Assembly: GCA_024277835.1 (NCBI GenBank)
Contig: JAJRUK010000074.1
Coordinates: 1 to 8,996 of the forward strand
Origin: Planctomycetota bacterium
Lineage (GTDB): Bacteria > Planctomycetota > Phycisphaerae > UBA1845
Length of the DNA stretch: 8,996 nt
Direction: 5' to 3'
The translations under genes and the position numbers were made by a program. This document shows, piece after piece, positions 6,590 to 8,996 of this stretch (position 1 is its first letter; each line of letters begins with the position of its first letter). The notes below the pieces were generated by a model that was not told the DNA's origin, ran no database searches, and was given only the letters and a program-made list of their open reading frames with translations.

Positions 6590-8005
6590 ATGGAACAGCG
6601 TCGCTCATTTTTATTGCTCGACCCGCCCAGTTCGGCGGATTTCTGTCGTCGCGGGAGCTTGCGCGAAAAGGACGAAGCGCAGAATGCGCCGTTTCCCAAC
6701 ATCGACTTGATCCTTCTCTCCGGAGCCGTCCGCGAGGGGGGGTATGCTCCGACGTTCATTGATGCGCAGCTCGATCGCCTCGACTGGAACGACGTCGTCG
6801 AGCGCGCGCGCGAAAATGATCTCGCGGGCGTTGTTTCGCTGGTCTCCAGTGCGCGGTTCGACGAAGAGCTGCGATCACTCGAACGGTTTTGCAAGGAGCT
6901 GGGTGGTATTCGATGTTTCGTGATCGGCACGATCATCATGCAGCAGGATAAGCTTCGCCTTCAGCGCATTTTAGCTGACAACTCCTGGCTTGACGGAATC
7001 ATACTCAACACAGTTGAGCACAATCTGACCGAGATGATCCGCGCGGGTAGCGGCGAGACCATAGAGCCTCTCAATATCGCAGTCGATCGCCCCGGGCAAC
7101 TGGTGATTCCGGATACAAAGGTGACCTACGGCGATTCGTTTCGAACGCCGCTCCCCGAACACGCGATTTTCAAAGACCCGCGCTACTGCTTCCCACAAAG
7201 CAAGCGGGGGCCTGTCACCTGCACGCAGTTCTCATTTGGATGTCCGTTTACCTGCGAGTTCTGCGTCGATAATCAACAGTATCGAAAGACCCTCTACCGC
7301 GACGTGGATGACATGGTCGAGGAAATGGTCGTACTGGACGCCGCAGGATTTCGCGAAGTGTACTTCAAGGATCTCACGTTCGCGCTGAAAAAGCCGATCG
7401 CGATGGAGTTCCTGCACAAGCTCGCCGCCAAGAAGCTGCGTCTCCAGTGGTTGTGTACGACGCGTATCGACGTTGCGACGCGCGAGATGCTCGCCCTGAT
7501 GAAGAGGGCGGGTTGCTACGGCATTGAGTTTGGCGTCGAGCACGCCAAAGAAGAAAAACGCCGACTCCTTGATAAGCGAATCAACGACGATCGCATCCGC
7601 GAAGTGTTTAGCGATTGCCGCGAATTGGGGATCAGTACGACCGCGTTCATCATGCTGGCCTTCGAGGATGATACCGAGCAGGACGTTCGCGCGACCATCC
7701 GCTTCGCGCGATCGCTGCGTGCGAGCTATGTGTCCTTTAACGTAGCAACCGCGATTCCCGGAACACCGTTCTGGGAGCGTGCGAAGAAAGAGGGTTTCCT
7801 CCGTGATGTCGATGCCGACTTTGGATTCGCAAGGAGCAACCTCAAGCACCGACACCTCACGCCCGAACAGGTCGTCCGACTTCACAAAGAGGCGGTGCGG
7901 TCGTTCTACTTCAGACCGGGCGTTATTCTCGAAAAGATGCTCCAGGTTCGAAGTTTCTTTGAATTGCGAAAACTATTTCGCCTTGGAACAGGAACGCTTT
8001 CTTAG
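6590..8005 (+). CDS. Radical SAM protein with N-terminal B12-binding-like domain
   Basis: This 471-residue protein has the layout of cobalamin-dependent radical SAM enzymes. Residues 1-150 form an alpha/beta domain with GGYAPTFIDAQLDRL (50-64) where corrinoid-binding domains have their second strand; no DxHxxG histidine motif is seen, so any cobalamin would bind without the lower His ligand, or not at all. A linker with LPEHAIFKDPRY (188-199) follows, as usual in this class. The radical SAM core begins at C218-x3-C222-x2-C225 (GCPFTCEFC), which binds the 4Fe-4S cluster for reductive cleavage of S-adenosylmethionine. YFKDLTF (258-264), GIEFGVEH (311-318) and AIPGTPFW (388-395) fit the later barrel strands. 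The AGAGG ribosome site at 6576-6580, nine bases before the ATG, supports this start. An aminotransferase gene follows after 15 bases, arguing for shared biosynthesis. A methyltransferase, ring-forming or rearranging activity is possible; the substrate is unknown. Confidence 0.9.
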   Translation: MEQRRSFLLLDPPSSADFCRRGSLREKDEAQNAPFPNIDLILLSGAVREGGYAPTFIDAQLDRLDWNDVVERARENDLAGVVSLVSSARFDEELRSLERFCKELGGIRCFVIGTIIMQQDKLRLQRILADNSWLDGIILNTVEHNLTEMIRAGSGETIEPLNIAVDRPGQLVIPDTKVTYGDSFRTPLPEHAIFKDPRYCFPQSKRGPVTCTQFSFGCPFTCEFCVDNQQYRKTLYRDVDDMVEEMVVLDAAGFREVYFKDLTFALKKPIAMEFLHKLAAKKLRLQWLCTTRIDVATREMLALMKRAGCYGIEFGVEHAKEEKRRLLDKRINDDRIREVFSDCRELGISTTAFIMLAFEDDTEQDVRATIRFARSLRASYVSFNVATAIPGTPFWERAKKEGFLRDVDADFGFARSNLKHRHLTPEQVVRLHKEAVRSFYFRPGVILEKMLQVRSFFELRKLFRLGTGTLS

Positions 8006-8013
8006 CACCGGAG

Positions 8014-8020
8014 ATACTGG
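8014..8020 (+). promoter_or_regulatory. Ribosome-binding site fixing the start of the second aminotransferase
   Basis: The sequence GGAGATACTGG (8010-8020) places a GGAG core seven bases before the ATG at 8021, directly after the radical SAM stop at 8003-8005. It supports the chosen start and a polycistronic message, since only 15 bases separate the two genes. Confidence 0.6.
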
Positions 8021-8996
8021 ATGCACCTTCTCTCGCTGCCGCGCCATCAGATTGAAACCTCACTCGCCGACTATGCGCGCATCCTTGGATCGCTCGCCAC
8101 CGGCGCGGACCGACCCGACGCAATGCGCCGCTTCGAGCAGGCGTTCGCAGACTATGTCGGGTGCAAGCATGCCATCGCGATTTCGTCTGGCAGGCTGGGG
8201 ATTCATCTGATTTTGGAACAGCTCGCCATTGAACCCGGCGACGAGGTCATCGTTCCATCGTTCAACCTGTCGGCGGCTCTCGAACGATTCTGCCAATTCG
8301 GACTCGTACCGAAATTCTGCGACGTTCGTCGTAACGACTTGACGATCGCCACCAAGCAGGCCAGCTCACTCGTGTCGAACAAGACGCGTCTGCTTCTCGC
8401 CACCCACATGTATGGCCACCCCGCCAACATGGACGAGATCACCACGATCGCCGACAAGCACAACCTCGTTGTCATCGAAGACTGCGCCCATGCCGTTGGA
8501 ACAAAGTGGAAGAATCGTTGCGTAGGGACGTTTGGCAAGGCGGCGATCTTCAGCTTCAGCGTGCTAAAGCTGGTCACAACATTCGGTGGGGGGATGATCA
8601 CGACCAACGACGACGATCTCGCCGGCGCGATCCGACTGAGACTCTTACGACTTCGGGCGACGCAACCCAAACCCGCCGGAATCAAAAAAGCAATCACCGG
8701 AACGATCATGGACGTCGGTACAAAGAAACTCGCGTTCAGTTTCGGCGCATGGCCTATGCTGCGCCTGATGCGGTCGCTCAAGCCCAACATTCAGCAGCAG
8801 ATCATGACCGAAACGCCTCGGATCGACCGCGATTTCGCCCCGGCGACCGTCCCGCCGCTTCACCCGTTCCAGGCAAAGCTTGGTTTGAGTCAATTGCGAA
8901 AGGCGGAAGCGTTAATTCAACGCCGGCAAGAAGTGGGGCGGTTGTATGACCAGGAGCTATCGGGCATCGATGGTCTCGAAGTGTTTCAGCCGTCAG
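8021..8996 (+). CDS. DegT/DnrJ/EryC1/StrS-family PLP aminotransferase with hydrophobic insertion (3' partial)
   Basis: The frame stays open from the ATG at 8021 to the right edge (325 codons), so the C-terminus is missing. Family landmarks are clear: GDEVIVPSFNLSAA (73-86), THMYGHPANMDEI (128-140), IEDCAHAVG (152-160) with D154 for the PLP ring nitrogen, and FSFSVLKLVTTFGGG (177-191) with K183 as the expected Schiff-base lysine. The usual GEGG is GGG here. After the lysine loop, where most relatives have a short link to the dimer-contact region, there are about 70 extra residues (roughly 205-275), basic and hydrophobic (e.g. KKLAFSFGAWPMLRLM, 235-250). The standard fold then resumes at HPFQAKLGLSQL (281-292). 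The insertion could touch a membrane or a lipid-linked substrate. It sits directly behind the radical SAM gene, in the same probable operon. Confidence 0.9.
   Translation, partial: MHLLSLPRHQIETSLADYARILGSLATGADRPDAMRRFEQAFADYVGCKHAIAISSGRLGIHLILEQLAIEPGDEVIVPSFNLSAALERFCQFGLVPKFCDVRRNDLTIATKQASSLVSNKTRLLLATHMYGHPANMDEITTIADKHNLVVIEDCAHAVGTKWKNRCVGTFGKAAIFSFSVLKLVTTFGGGMITTNDDDLAGAIRLRLLRLRATQPKPAGIKKAITGTIMDVGTKKLAFSFGAWPMLRLMRSLKPNIQQQIMTETPRIDRDFAPATVPPLHPFQAKLGLSQLRKAEALIQRRQEVGRLYDQELSGIDGLEVFQPS

Noticed and set aside
6334..6939. Open frames crossing the leader and 5' end of the radical SAM gene (plus 6334-6762, minus 6373-6939).
   Set aside because: They overlap the start of a well-supported gene, lack recognisable domains, and their compositions look like translated non-coding or antisense sequence.
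7232..7885. A 217-codon open frame on the minus strand inside the radical SAM gene.
   Set aside because: It lies fully inside a gene with clear domain motifs, its translation resembles no protein I recognise, and long antisense frames are expected from this codon use.

Overview
The window looks like chromosomal DNA from a moderately GC-rich Gram-negative-like bacterium, most likely a planctomycete (Planctomycetota). This is inferred from recalled family resemblance: the HNH nuclease has the form I associate with planctomycetes, and the kinase-type membrane tail at the left edge is common in Planctomycetota and Acidobacteriota. No rRNA or marker gene confirms the phylum. No insertion sequence, integrase, CRISPR array or plasmid replication gene is visible.

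Layout from left to right. (1) Positions 1-1281, plus strand: the 3' part of a polytopic membrane protein resembling the C-terminal membrane region of bacterial serine/threonine kinases, followed by a probable intrinsic terminator. (2) A lone tRNA-Gly(GCC) gene at 1571-1642 with a plausible promoter. (3) A minus-strand pair, transcribed right to left: a DegT/DnrJ/EryC1/StrS-type PLP aminotransferase, then glpD (FAD-dependent glycerol-3-phosphate dehydrogenase) 34 bases downstream. A sigma70-like promoter candidate lies upstream. (4) Minus strand: a small single-domain PilZ (cyclic-di-GMP receptor type) protein. (5) Minus strand: an HNH endonuclease-family protein with a good promoter but no normal start codon in the expected place. 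(6) A 318-base divergent gap. (7) Plus strand: a radical SAM protein of the B12-binding-domain type, followed after 15 bases by a second DegT-family aminotransferase that runs off the right edge without a stop.

How the genes may work together. The right-hand pair is the clearest sign of a specialised biosynthetic locus. A radical SAM enzyme with an N-terminal corrinoid-type domain, directly followed by a PLP aminotransferase with an unusual hydrophobic insertion, suggests assembly of a modified amino-sugar, amino-polyol or lipid-linked product; the rest of the cluster would lie beyond 8996. The left-hand degT-glpD pair could couple an amino-sugar or amino-cyclitol step to glycerol-3-phosphate/dihydroxyacetone-phosphate metabolism, though the two could simply be co-transcribed. 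The remaining genes look like ordinary regulatory or housekeeping neighbours. I see one candidate new system (radical SAM plus insertion-bearing aminotransferase), and its product cannot be named from this window.
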